A stretch of 33,394 bases of DNA. Source: Novosphingobium sp. Chol11 (GTDB lineage: Bacteria > Pseudomonadota > Alphaproteobacteria > Sphingomonadales > Sphingomonadaceae). Each line of letters begins with the position of its first letter. Positions within the stretch are counted from its first letter, which is position 1. The stretch is from positions 1 to 33,394 of the forward strand of contig CAMDQY010000003.1 of NCBI GenBank assembly GCA_945906005.1. The letters run 5' to 3'. The notes beneath the pieces were generated by a model, which was given only the letters and a program-made list of their open reading frames with translations, made no database searches and was not told the DNA's origin. This document shows, piece by piece, positions 1 to 8,809 of the stretch. The translations under genes were made by a program, and so were the position numbers.

Positions 1-967
1 CGTTCGACATATAGATCCACGCAGTCTCTTGCCGACGGTCCTCCGGCGCGATCGGCGAGGTCGTCCCCATCACGCGGCCCATCAGGTAATCGAGTGGGGT
101 AGCCGGATCGCGATAGGGCCAGTTGTCGAATATCTGCATCGATGGCGGCGAGCGCAGCCAGCCGTTCATCGAGACAAACGCGCGGAACGGTTCGGGGCGG
201 AACGCGGCAAGGCTGAGCGCAAGTTGACCGCCGACCGAGCAGCCCATGAACACCGGCCGGTTCAGCCCCAGCGTTTCAACCAGGCCGGTGACCCAGCCCA
301 TCAGTTCGTCACGGGTGGCCGAGTAGGTCTGCTCCCACCATGGTTCGCCAAGCGGCATCAGCGACTTGCCGTGGCCCGGCGGATCGACAGCTATCATTGT
401 GAAACGCTCGCGTAGTGCAGGATAGGTGAGCAGGTGCCGCCATTGCCGCGTATCGGCTCCGGCGGTGGGGTAAAGGATCAGCGGAACCGCGCCCGAACCC
501 GCCGTTTCGTAATAGATGCGCGCCTCGCGCATACCATTGCGCACGTAGGCATAGCGGCCAATCGCATCGTCAGTGTCGCGCCGATCAGGAACCGCCGGAT
601 GCTGTTCGACCTTGTCGCAGGCGGCCTTGCGCATCAGCACCAGCAGCTTTTCCCAGGCGGGGAAATAGGGCGCACCGAACCGCGCGAAATCGCCCTCGAA
701 GCGCACACCGCCTGCTGTCAGCGAAGCATGGCCATAACCGGGGCGGGCGACGAGGCTGCCCTTCCAGAAGCTGTCGGGCGCGCAGATGACGAGATCAGGG
801 GTGCCGCCGCTCGCCGGCTCGACCAAAACGATTTCGCCACCTGCAATGACGAGATCCATCGCGGCGGCGTCCGGTCCGAAGCGCACCCGCGCATTGAGCC
901 GCCCAAGCCGGGTCCGCACTTCGCGATCCGCGAGAGCAAGCTGCCGGAAGGTGTCGCAATCGTACAC
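1..967 (-). CDS. alpha/beta hydrolase with SCP2-like N-terminal domain (3' end beyond window edge)
   Basis: Manual reverse-strand translation from GTG at 967 (AGGA upstream) is open to position 1. N-term VYDCDTFRQLALADREVRTRLGRLNARVRFGPDAAAMDLVIAGGEIVLVEPASGGTPDLVICAPDSFWKGSLVARPGYGHASLTAGGVRFEGDFARF is SCP2-like; C-term has DPPGHGKS and GCSVGG nucleophile elbow. Absent from the ORF track, presumably because it runs off the edge. Confidence 0.85.
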   Translation of the reverse strand, partial: MYDCDTFRQLALADREVRTRLGRLNARVRFGPDAAAMDLVIAGGEIVLVEPASGGTPDLVICAPDSFWKGSLVARPGYGHASLTAGGVRFEGDFARFGAPYFPAWEKLLVLMRKAACDKVEQHPAVPDRRDTDDAIGRYAYVRNGMREARIYYETAGSGAVPLILYPTAGADTRQWRHLLTYPALRERFTMIAVDPPGHGKSLMPLGEPWWEQTYSATRDELMGWVTGLVETLGLNRPVFMGCSVGGQLALSLAAFRPEPFRAFVSMNGWLRSPPSMQIFDNWPYRDPATPLDYLMGRVMGTTSPIAPEDRRQETAWIYMSN

Positions 968-990
968 GCGCCTGTCCTTATCAGGCCAGA

Positions 991-2307
991 TCAGGCCGGG
1001 TCGAGCGTCACTTCGACCTTGCTGAAACCGTTGATGAAGACGTTATCGAGCCGTTCCACCTTGCCGGTGACGCGCGGACGGATGTCCAGGCGGATCATCT
1101 CTTCGACCAGTGTGCGCAGTTGCAACTCGGCAAGCCGCGCTCCGACGCAACGATGCACGCCATAGCCAAAAGCGACGTGGCGACGGGCATTGTCGCGGTC
1201 GACCTTGAGCACGTCGGGCTCGTCGAAAACGGTCTCGTCGCGGTTGGCTGACTTGTACCACAGGATGACCTTTTCACCCTTGCGGATGGTCTGATCGTCG
1301 AGCGTATAGTCCTCCGTCGCGGTACGGCGCATGTGCGCCACCGGCGTGACGAAACGGATGCATTCCTGCACCGCGTTGGGGATCAGCGAAGGGTCGGCTT
1401 CGAGCTTGGCGCGCTCTTGCGAGAAGCGGTCGAACCCTTCGGCAATGCCGGACATGGTGTTGCGCGTCGTATCCACCGCGCCGACGATCAGAAGCGACAT
1501 GTTCGCCGAGAATTCCATCGGGTCCATCTCAGGCATTTCTTCTGAATGGATCAGGCGTGAGAGCAGATCGGGTGCGGGCGGAGCGTTGAGCCGCTGCTGC
1601 CACAGCTTGTACATGCACGTGCCCATTTCGAGCGTGATCTCCTTGCGGAGTTCTTCGAGTTCCTTGGTCGCGCCCAGCCGCAAATCGCTCTGCCAGTCGG
1701 ACCAGTAGGTAAGCGCGTGGCGGTGTTCCCAAGGGAAATCGAAAATGATCGCCAGCATGCCCGTGGTCAGTTCAATCGAAACTTTTTCCACCCAGTCGAA
1801 CTGCTCACCACGCGGCAGGCCTTCGAGCACTTCAACCGTGCGGTTTCGCACTCGTTCGCTGAGCCGAACCATTTCGCCCGGTGTAAAGGCAGGCGCGACG
1901 GCCCGGCGGCGCTTGCTATGTTCGGGCGCGTCCATGGCGATGAAGGTCTTGCCGCGCCCTTCCAGCTTTGCCTGTTCGGTCGAATCCTGGATCACCATGC
2001 CGCCGACTTCGAAGCCGGACGCGAAAATTTTGGGCAGGGCCTCGATGTGCTGGATCGCCTTGACCGTGGTCACGTTCCAGTAATCGCCCTGCGGCGTTCC
2101 CGTCACCTTGTTGATCGGCGCCTCGGCGCGCATTTCGCGGAAGATCTCATGAACCTTCTCGTTGCCGAAAAGTTTCGGGTCGCTTACGTCCCAATGCTGG
2201 TCGTGTATGGGCGCCGCCACGGTGCCAAGCCACATTTCGAGCGCTTCTGCCGTCGATGGTGACAGGCGATAGTCACCGCTGAAAAGCACATCGGCCTGAT
2301 CGTTCAT
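991..2307 (-). CDS. cytochrome P450, CYP153-like
   Basis: Heme motif FGYGVHRCVG, ExxR (ECIR), I-helix LLIVGAVDTTRN; overall resembles CYP153 sequences. RBS-like AAGGGA upstream of ATG. Confidence 0.93.
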   Translation of the reverse strand: MNDQADVLFSGDYRLSPSTAEALEMWLGTVAAPIHDQHWDVSDPKLFGNEKVHEIFREMRAEAPINKVTGTPQGDYWNVTTVKAIQHIEALPKIFASGFEVGGMVIQDSTEQAKLEGRGKTFIAMDAPEHSKRRRAVAPAFTPGEMVRLSERVRNRTVEVLEGLPRGEQFDWVEKVSIELTTGMLAIIFDFPWEHRHALTYWSDWQSDLRLGATKELEELRKEITLEMGTCMYKLWQQRLNAPPAPDLLSRLIHSEEMPEMDPMEFSANMSLLIVGAVDTTRNTMSGIAEGFDRFSQERAKLEADPSLIPNAVQECIRFVTPVAHMRRTATEDYTLDDQTIRKGEKVILWYKSANRDETVFDEPDVLKVDRDNARRHVAFGYGVHRCVGARLAELQLRTLVEEMIRLDIRPRVTGKVERLDNVFINGFSKVEVTLDPA

Positions 2308-2382
2308 TGCTTGTCCCTTTTTGCGCTTCCGTCCAGCCCGCCTGATAGGCCAAACCTGACGGCGCTGCCAAGCAGGATGAGG

Positions 2383-3705
2383 TCAGGTTTTCGCGATCGT
2401 TACTTCCGCCTTGCTGAACCCGTGGATGAAGTTCTGGCGAAGCCGCTGCACCGTGCCGGTCACATGGACGCGCATCTTGCGCTTAAGCATCTCTTCGATG
2501 AGCACGCGCAACTGCATTTCGGCAAGCCGCGCGCCGACGCAGCGATGCACACCATATCCGAACGAGACATGGCGGCGGGCATTGTCGCGATCGACAATCA
2601 GCCGGTCAGGCTCGTCGAACACGGTCTCGTCGCGATTGGCCGAGATATACCACAGGATCGCCTTGTCGCCCTTGCGGATCATCTGCCCGTCGAGTTCATA
2701 ATCCTCCATTGCCGTGCGGCGCATCGAGGCAACCGGCGTCACATAGCGGATGCATTCCTGCACCGCGTTGGGGACCAGCGAGGGATTGGCTTCCAGCTTC
2801 GCGCGCTCCTCGGGGAACTTGTCGAACGCCTCGATGATCCCGGTCATGGTGTTGCGCGTGGTGTCATTGCCGCCGACGATCAGCAGCGCCATGTTCGACA
2901 TGAATTCCATCGGGTTCTGGTCGCTCATCGCCTCTGAATGGATCATGCGCGACAGCAGATCCTTGCCCTCGGGCGAGTTGCGGCGTTGATCCCACAGCTT
3001 GAGGAAGCAATCGGCCATTTCCATCATGGCATCGAGCCGCATCTGGCTCAGTTCCGGGTCCTCGCTGAAGCGGCTGTCGCTCATCCAGTCGGACCAGAAC
3101 GGAAGGCAGTGGCGGTAGGCCCACGGAAAATCGAAGATCGTCGCCAGCATTGAGGTGGTGAGCTCGATCGAGACGCGCTCCACCCAATCGAATTGTTCGC
3201 CGACCGGCAATTCGTCGAGCACGGAGGCCGTGCGCTCACGCACCAGGTCGCTCAGGCGCACCATCTCTGCGGGAGTGAAGGCGGGGGCAACCGTGCGGCG
3301 GCGCGAAGTGTGCTCGGGCGGGTCCATGCCGAGGAAATTGGACCCAGCGCTGTGATCGATGGCGTTGACATCGGGATCGGCGATCACGAAGCCGCCGTTC
3401 TTCATGTCCGATGAAAAGATCTTCGGCAGCGCCTCGATGTGCTGGATCGCGCGCAGCGAAGTGATGTTCCAGAAATCGCCGTTCGGGGTTCCCGTTACCT
3501 TGTTGATCGGCGCGGTCCGGCGCATCTCCGCGAAGATCGGTTGCCAGCGATCCTCGGCGTAGATTGCCGGATCGGCAACGTCCCACTTCTGCGTGTGGAC
3601 CGGAACGCGGTCGGGGTTCTTGGCCTGCCACTCCTCGATGGCATCCACTGCATTGGGAGAGAGGCGGTAGGTGTTGTCCTTCAGGACATCGACTTGAACG
3701 TTCAT
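2383..3705 (-). CDS. cytochrome P450, CYP153-like (tandem paralog)
   Basis: Heme motif FGYGVHRCVG, ECIR, I-helix LLIVGGNDTTRN. Start MNVQVDVLKDNTYRLSP preferred over 3726 because of AGGGA 7 nt upstream. Confidence 0.93.
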   Translation of the reverse strand: MNVQVDVLKDNTYRLSPNAVDAIEEWQAKNPDRVPVHTQKWDVADPAIYAEDRWQPIFAEMRRTAPINKVTGTPNGDFWNITSLRAIQHIEALPKIFSSDMKNGGFVIADPDVNAIDHSAGSNFLGMDPPEHTSRRRTVAPAFTPAEMVRLSDLVRERTASVLDELPVGEQFDWVERVSIELTTSMLATIFDFPWAYRHCLPFWSDWMSDSRFSEDPELSQMRLDAMMEMADCFLKLWDQRRNSPEGKDLLSRMIHSEAMSDQNPMEFMSNMALLIVGGNDTTRNTMTGIIEAFDKFPEERAKLEANPSLVPNAVQECIRYVTPVASMRRTAMEDYELDGQMIRKGDKAILWYISANRDETVFDEPDRLIVDRDNARRHVSFGYGVHRCVGARLAEMQLRVLIEEMLKRKMRVHVTGTVQRLRQNFIHGFSKAEVTIAKT

Positions 3706-3726
3706 GTGCAGTTCCCTGGCAGGCAA

Positions 3727-3897
3727 CCGGCGATTGTGATGAGGCCGGCTCTCGCGATGCGCTCTTTTTAGTGAGTTGCAGTGCTTATGACAATCGGTGG
3801 CTCACAAAACTTTGATCGATCGCAAGCGAGCGGAAGCACTGCTGTCAGGTTGACAAAGAGCTAATCCTATCTACCGTTTCAGGCATAATCACCGGAT
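3727..3897. promoter_or_regulatory. divergent intergenic region between P450 operon and MaoC/ligase operon
   Basis: Genes diverge from ~170 nt of noncoding DNA with 9-bp IR GCAGTGCTT(3778-3786)/AAGCACTGC(3834-3842) and TGTCA-GGT-TGACA (3843-3855). Confidence 0.55.
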
Positions 3898-3915
3898 GTG
3901 GATGGACCCAATGCG

Positions 3916-4428
3916 ATGAGCGAAGCCACCGAAACAGTCACCAATATCTCTGACGAGATGCGCAATGCCATCGGCAAGGAGCTGGGCACGCGCACCTCCT
4001 ACCCGATCTCGGCCTCGGATATCCGAAAGTGGGCGATCGCGGTCTATTTTCCCGAGACGCCGCCCGATCGCTATGTCGGAGCGGGCGGGCCGGACGCGCT
4101 GCTCGTCGCCCCTCACGAGTTCAATCCGTTCGCCTGGGCTGCTCCGGGCCGGAAGCCCAAGAAGCCCGACGTCACCGCAGGTTTCCTCGAAAACCAGATG
4201 GGCATCACCCCGCCGCCGCTCAAAACCGTTCTCAACGGCGGAACCATAGTGGAATACGGCGTGCCGATGATGGAAGGCGATGTCATCACCGCCACCAACC
4301 GGCTCGACAACTATTTCGAAAAGCAAGGCAAGCGCGGCTTGATGCTGTTCTCCTCGATGAAGGACGAATGGACCAACCAGCGCGGCGAAATGGTCAAGCG
4401 CACCACCAGCACCGTCATTCGGCTCTGA
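3916..4428 (+). CDS. MaoC-like (FAS1-type) dehydratase N-terminal-domain protein
   Basis: ~170 aa hotdog-like protein paired with the next gene; sequence resembles MaoC N-terminal dehydratase family. An upstream GTG start at 3898 is possible. Confidence 0.75.
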   Translation: MSEATETVTNISDEMRNAIGKELGTRTSYPISASDIRKWAIAVYFPETPPDRYVGAGGPDALLVAPHEFNPFAWAAPGRKPKKPDVTAGFLENQMGITPPPLKTVLNGGTIVEYGVPMMEGDVITATNRLDNYFEKQGKRGLMLFSSMKDEWTNQRGEMVKRTTSTVIRL

Positions 4429-4446
4429 AGCAGGGAATTAGGAAAC

Positions 4447-4851
4447 ATGGACCTTTCAGTCGGAACCGAACTGCCACCATTTGAGCGCGAAACCCGCATG
4501 GAGAACTGGAACCGCTTCGCTGCGGTGATGGACGAATTCGTGCCGCACCACATGGATGACGACGACGGCAAGATTTCCGGAATGCCGGGCGCTTTTGGCA
4601 TGGGAAATCTGCAGACGAGCTACATGCATAACCTGATCCGCGACTGGATGGGCAAAAGCGGCACTCTGCGCAACTTCACGATCCAGTGGCAACAGCCGAA
4701 TTTCAAGAACACCGTGGTCACCGCGCGGGGCCGGATCACGGCGGTCGAGGATACCCCGGCGGGCAAGGAAGTAGCTCTCGAATTGTGGACCGAGGACAAT
4801 AACGATCGCAGGCTTGCGAACGGAACGGCGAAGGTGATTTTCAACCCCTGA
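4447..4851 (+). CDS. MaoC-like hotdog hydratase/dehydratase
   Basis: 134 aa; WNRFAAVMDEFVPHHMDDD aligns with the R-hydratase catalytic loop; adjacent to the partner hotdog gene. Confidence 0.78.
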   Translation: MDLSVGTELPPFERETRMENWNRFAAVMDEFVPHHMDDDDGKISGMPGAFGMGNLQTSYMHNLIRDWMGKSGTLRNFTIQWQQPNFKNTVVTARGRITAVEDTPAGKEVALELWTEDNNDRRLANGTAKVIFNP

Positions 4852-4953
4852 TTGCCGCTGCGTGTTCGGCCGCGCGATATAGCGCAATCCCGCTTGCCCG
4901 CGAGTGCCCCGTTACCGATAAGGCTGGACTGACGCTTTGAGCGGCAATCGGGG
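4845..4953 (+). other. long-range inverted repeat between maoC-like gene and acyl-CoA ligase
   Basis: CCCC-T-GATTGCCGCT (4845-4859) vs AGCGGCAATC-GGGG (4940-4953), plus inner GCGT (4860-4863)/ACGC (4932-4935); ends shortly before ligase RBS. Confidence 0.6.
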
Positions 4954-4968
4954 CAGGGAGACAGGGTC

Positions 4969-6621
4969 ATGGGCGCGCCCAGTGAAACACCGGACATGGA
5001 AGAGCGGGTCGCGCAGCTGCTCGCTCCGTTTGCGGGCGAGGTCTGCACGGCGGACCTGCTGTGCGACGACCACGATCCGGAGCACACTGCCTATCAAATC
5101 GTCGCGGCCGACGGATCGTGCGAGACGCTGACCTATGGCGAGCTGAAGCGGCAATCGGAGCTTCGCGCAGCCGTTCTCGCGTCGCTGGGCGTCGGCGCGG
5201 GAGATCGGGTCGCGACGCTGATGGGCAAGAGCCGCGAGCTGCTCTGGGTCCTCGTCGGGATATGGCGGCTGGGCGCGGTCCACGTTCCGCTGTTCACGGC
5301 CTTTGCGCCGGCTGCCATCGCCCTGCGGCTTTCCGGCAGCGATGCGAAAGTCGTAGTTTGCGACGAGTCGCAGGAGGCAAAGCTGGACGCCAGCGACGAC
5401 ATTCCTGCCGATGCTCCATGGCGGGTCATCACCACCGGTTCGGGTGAGCGCGGCAACCTGAGCCTCTCCTCGCTGCTTTCGCGCGACCTGCCAACCGTCG
5501 CGCGGACTGTGCGAGGCGGCGACGATCCGCTGATCCACATCTACACCTCGGGCACTACCGGCGAGCCCAAGGGAGTGGTGGTGCCGATCCGGGCACTCGC
5601 GACCTTCCGCGCCTACGGAGAATTCGGCTACGATCTGAGGCCGGGCGACGTGTTCTGGAACGCAGCAGACCCCGGCTGGGCCTACGGGCTTTATTGCGGC
5701 ATCCTTGCCTCGCTGACGAGTGACACGCCGAGCGTGATGCTGGAAGGCGGGTTCGATGCTGCCCGGACCTACGATGTCCTCAAGCGCCTTGGCGTCACCA
5801 ATTTCGCGGCGGCGCCAACGGTATATCGCTCGCTCGCCTCGTCAGATGTTCCAGTGCCTGCGGGCCTTGCCTTGCGCTGCCTGTCGAGCGCGGGCGAACC
5901 GCTCACGCCCGACATCAATGAGTGGGCGCAAAGGGAGTTCGGGCTGCTCGTGCACGATCATTACGGCCAGACCGAAATGGGCATGTTCATCAACAATCAT
6001 CATCACCCGCAGCTTCGTCGCCCGGTCAGGACCGGTTCGATGGGGCATCCGATGCCGGGCTGGTGCGCTGTGGTGCTGGCCGAGGATCGCGATGAACCCG
6101 CCATGCCGGGAGAAGTTGGCCGCGTGGCGATCGACCTGTCGCAAAGCCCGTTTTCGTATTTTACCGGCTATCACGGCCAGGCTGAGAAGAGCGCCGAGAA
6201 GTTTTCTCCCGACGGGCGCTGGTACTTCACTGGCGACGTGGGTCATGTGGATGAGGATGGCTACGTATTCTTTTCGTCGCGCGACGACGACATCATCATG
6301 ATGGCGGGCTACCGGATCGGCCCGTTCGAGGTGGAATCGGTGGTTTGCGCACATCCCGATGTGGTTGAAAGCGCAGCGATCGCGGTGCCCGATCCGATCC
6401 GGGGCGAGGTAATGGAATGCTATGTCGTGCTGCGCAGCGGTGTGAAGGGCTCACCGGCACTGGCCGCCGAAATCCAGCAATTGGTCAAAACGCGCTATGC
6501 CGCGCACGCCTACCCGCGCGTGGTGCATTTCGTCGACGCCATGCCCAAGACGCCGAGCGGCAAAATCCAGCGCGTGGTTCTCAAGCAGCGCCGCAGGGCG
6601 GAACTGGTGAGCGTTAGCTAG
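4969..6621 (+). CDS. acyl-CoA synthetase, AMP-binding family
   Basis: IYTSGTTGEPKGVVV motif, YFTGD, PKTPSGKIQR C-terminal motif; 550 aa. Confidence 0.93.
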   Translation: MGAPSETPDMEERVAQLLAPFAGEVCTADLLCDDHDPEHTAYQIVAADGSCETLTYGELKRQSELRAAVLASLGVGAGDRVATLMGKSRELLWVLVGIWRLGAVHVPLFTAFAPAAIALRLSGSDAKVVVCDESQEAKLDASDDIPADAPWRVITTGSGERGNLSLSSLLSRDLPTVARTVRGGDDPLIHIYTSGTTGEPKGVVVPIRALATFRAYGEFGYDLRPGDVFWNAADPGWAYGLYCGILASLTSDTPSVMLEGGFDAARTYDVLKRLGVTNFAAAPTVYRSLASSDVPVPAGLALRCLSSAGEPLTPDINEWAQREFGLLVHDHYGQTEMGMFINNHHHPQLRRPVRTGSMGHPMPGWCAVVLAEDRDEPAMPGEVGRVAIDLSQSPFSYFTGYHGQAEKSAEKFSPDGRWYFTGDVGHVDEDGYVFFSSRDDDIIMMAGYRIGPFEVESVVCAHPDVVESAAIAVPDPIRGEVMECYVVLRSGVKGSPALAAEIQQLVKTRYAAHAYPRVVHFVDAMPKTPSGKIQRVVLKQRRRAELVSVS

Positions 6622-7937
6622 AGGCCCAGGTTCCAGAGCGTGTTGGCGTTGTCCTGGAGCACCTGCTTGCGCACCGAATAATCGTGCTGCCCCATTACCG
6701 CGACCAGCTTGTCCTGCACTCCGGGATAGAGCGAAGTAGGATGCGGATAGTCGGTTTCGAACAGCAGCCGATCCGCGCCGATGTCTTCGATCAGCTTGGT
6801 CGGCGCTAGGGTCTCGAACCAGAATGTGACCCAGAAGTGCTTCCGGAAATATTCGGTGGGCCGCATTTTCAGCCCGCGGTTGATGCCGGTGCGGAATTCG
6901 TCGTTCTGGTGCTCCATGCCTTCGAGCCAGAACGGAACCCAACCCGCACCGCTCTCGATCAGGCCGATCTTGAGTTCGGGATAGGTATCGAGCAGGCCCG
7001 AGACCATGAAGTTCGACATGGTCGTTGCGCAGCCGATGTGATGGATAAGCGCGCTCATCGGCAGCTTCTGGTCGAAACCGAGATTGTCCCAGATTGCCGA
7101 TTCGGCGTTGAGCGACGAATTGAGGTGATAGTTGAGCGGCATGCCGGTGGCGTTGCAGGTTTCGAACACCTCTTCCCAGAAATGCGAAACCTTGCCGTCC
7201 TTGCCGAGATAGCCTTCCGACAGGCGCTCGGGCCGATCGGGCAGGACCACGCCCTTGATGCCCAGATCGACAATCCGGCGCATTTCGGCGTTGAGCAAGT
7301 CCTTGTCCCAATAGGGCAGGGTCGCCATGCAATTGATGCGGCCGCCGGATTCGTGCAACCGCGCGGCGCAAGCATCGTTGTACATCCGCACAATGGTGAT
7401 CGCGAGTTCCTCATCGCCGAGCGCGACCAGCGATCCGGCCTGTGTCAGGCCGCCGTTCTGGAAGCAGATCTGCGCCCACACGCCCATGTCGTCCATCGCC
7501 TGCAGACGCGGCTTGACCTGATATGAGCCGGGATCGATCTCGTCATAGGTGCCGTAAGCGAGGCGGCCGAGCAGCTTGTTGTGATCCTTCGCGATCACGT
7601 TGCCGCCCAACGTGCCGAAATTCTTATCGCCGATGAACCAGTAATCGATGTCGCCGATCCGTTCGACGCGGGGCAGCTTGTCCTTCAAGTGTGCCGGGGC
7701 ATTGGCCGAGAACAGGTCTGGTGGCTCGGTATAATGGGTGTCGCAATCGACGATCTTGATGCCCTCGAACAGCGGATCGATCCCGCGCGAATTGGCCACG
7801 TAGTCGACTTCGCGGACGAAGCCGCCAGGCGCCCAGCCTTCCGCCAGCCAGTAACGCGCCGCGTCGTTGGATTCCGCTTTCATCAGCGCGCCCAGATCGG
7901 TGTCGAGCTTCTTCGCTTCCTTCACGTCATCAGCCAT
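6618..7937 (-). CDS. amidohydrolase 2 (ACMSD-like) family protein
   Basis: VDCDTHYTEPPDLF metal-site motif, LFETDYPHPTSLYPG C-terminal motif. Start at ATG 7937 (GGAG RBS) preferred over 7973. Confidence 0.87.
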   Translation of the reverse strand: MADDVKEAKKLDTDLGALMKAESNDAARYWLAEGWAPGGFVREVDYVANSRGIDPLFEGIKIVDCDTHYTEPPDLFSANAPAHLKDKLPRVERIGDIDYWFIGDKNFGTLGGNVIAKDHNKLLGRLAYGTYDEIDPGSYQVKPRLQAMDDMGVWAQICFQNGGLTQAGSLVALGDEELAITIVRMYNDACAARLHESGGRINCMATLPYWDKDLLNAEMRRIVDLGIKGVVLPDRPERLSEGYLGKDGKVSHFWEEVFETCNATGMPLNYHLNSSLNAESAIWDNLGFDQKLPMSALIHHIGCATTMSNFMVSGLLDTYPELKIGLIESGAGWVPFWLEGMEHQNDEFRTGINRGLKMRPTEYFRKHFWVTFWFETLAPTKLIEDIGADRLLFETDYPHPTSLYPGVQDKLVAVMGQHDYSVRKQVLQDNANTLWNLGL

Positions 7938-7976
7938 GTTCCATCTCCTTGATATACAGTCTTTTACTGCCAAACC

Positions 7977-8744
7977 TCAGCCCTGAACCGCGAAATTTCG
8001 CAGAATGCCGATCCCCTCGATTTCGAGTTCGACCACGTCGCCCGGAGCCATCGGTGCGACGCCGGGAACCGAGCCGGTGGTGATCACGTCGCCCGGCTCC
8101 AGCGTCAGCACATGCGAGATCATCGAGACCAGCCGGTCGTATTCGAACAGCTTGTCCGAGGTGGAGTGATCCTGCCGTGTTTCGCCGTTGGCGCGGAACT
8201 GGATGCGCAAGTCAGACGTGTCGAGGTCCGTCACGATGCAGGGGCCGAGCGGCGCGAACGTATCGAAGATCTTGCCGTCGAGGAACAGTTGCGACTGTTG
8301 GTAGGCGAGCATATCGGCCATGTCGCCTGCGGTAACATCGATGCAGCAGGTATAGCCGAACACATGATCCATCGCTTGCTCGGGCGAAACCTTGCGCGCG
8401 CGCTTGCCGATAACGATCGCGATCTCGGCCTCGTGGTTGACGGTGATACCCGGCGGCAGGACGATCTCGCCTTCCGGGTCCTGCACCGTGCTGGCGGGCT
8501 TGATCCAGTAATAGGGCCGCTCGGGCTCGGGTCCGCCCTGCATGTATACCCTATAGCCGGGGCCGATGGCGACGATCTTGCTTGGCATGACGGGCGCGAG
8601 CAACGAGACCGAAGCAAGCGCCACGGGCGGCGCGCTACTGGCTGAGAAGTTCGGAAAATCGCCGTCCAGCCCGTGAACCTCGCCGCCGCGCAGCTCCCCG
8701 TAACCGATGTAACCGGCGCGCTCATATCGGACGATTTTTGCCAT
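7977..8744 (-). CDS. fumarylacetoacetate hydrolase (FAH) family protein
   Basis: NHEAEIAIVIGKRAR, GYTCCIDVTAGDM, KIFDTFAPLGPCIV, GDVITTGSVPGV motifs. Confidence 0.92.
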   Translation of the reverse strand: MAKIVRYERAGYIGYGELRGGEVHGLDGDFPNFSASSAPPVALASVSLLAPVMPSKIVAIGPGYRVYMQGGPEPERPYYWIKPASTVQDPEGEIVLPPGITVNHEAEIAIVIGKRARKVSPEQAMDHVFGYTCCIDVTAGDMADMLAYQQSQLFLDGKIFDTFAPLGPCIVTDLDTSDLRIQFRANGETRQDHSTSDKLFEYDRLVSMISHVLTLEPGDVITTGSVPGVAPMAPGDVVELEIEGIGILRNFAVQG

Positions 8745-8777
8745 TCACGCTCTCCCTTTGCGCCAGCCTAACGCACG

Positions 8778-8809
8778 AATGCCCGGCCTGCCAGAGCGGA
8801 CCGGGCGTT
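8778..8809. terminator. hairpin in gap between SDR-TBDR fusion ORF and FAH gene
   Basis: AATGCCCGGCC ... GGACCGGGCGTT, about 10 of 11 pairs including one wobble, 9-11 nt loop; no U-tract. Confidence 0.4.

Noticed and set aside
434-1165. 243-aa plus-strand ORF at the left end
   Set aside because: Antisense to the hydrolase (GTG 967) and P450 genes, which carry clear motifs.
3850-3889. Sigma-70-type promoter TTGACA (3850-3855) with CATAAT (3884-3889)
   Set aside because: Spacing is 28 nt, too long for a standard promoter; retained only as part of the inverted-repeat observation.
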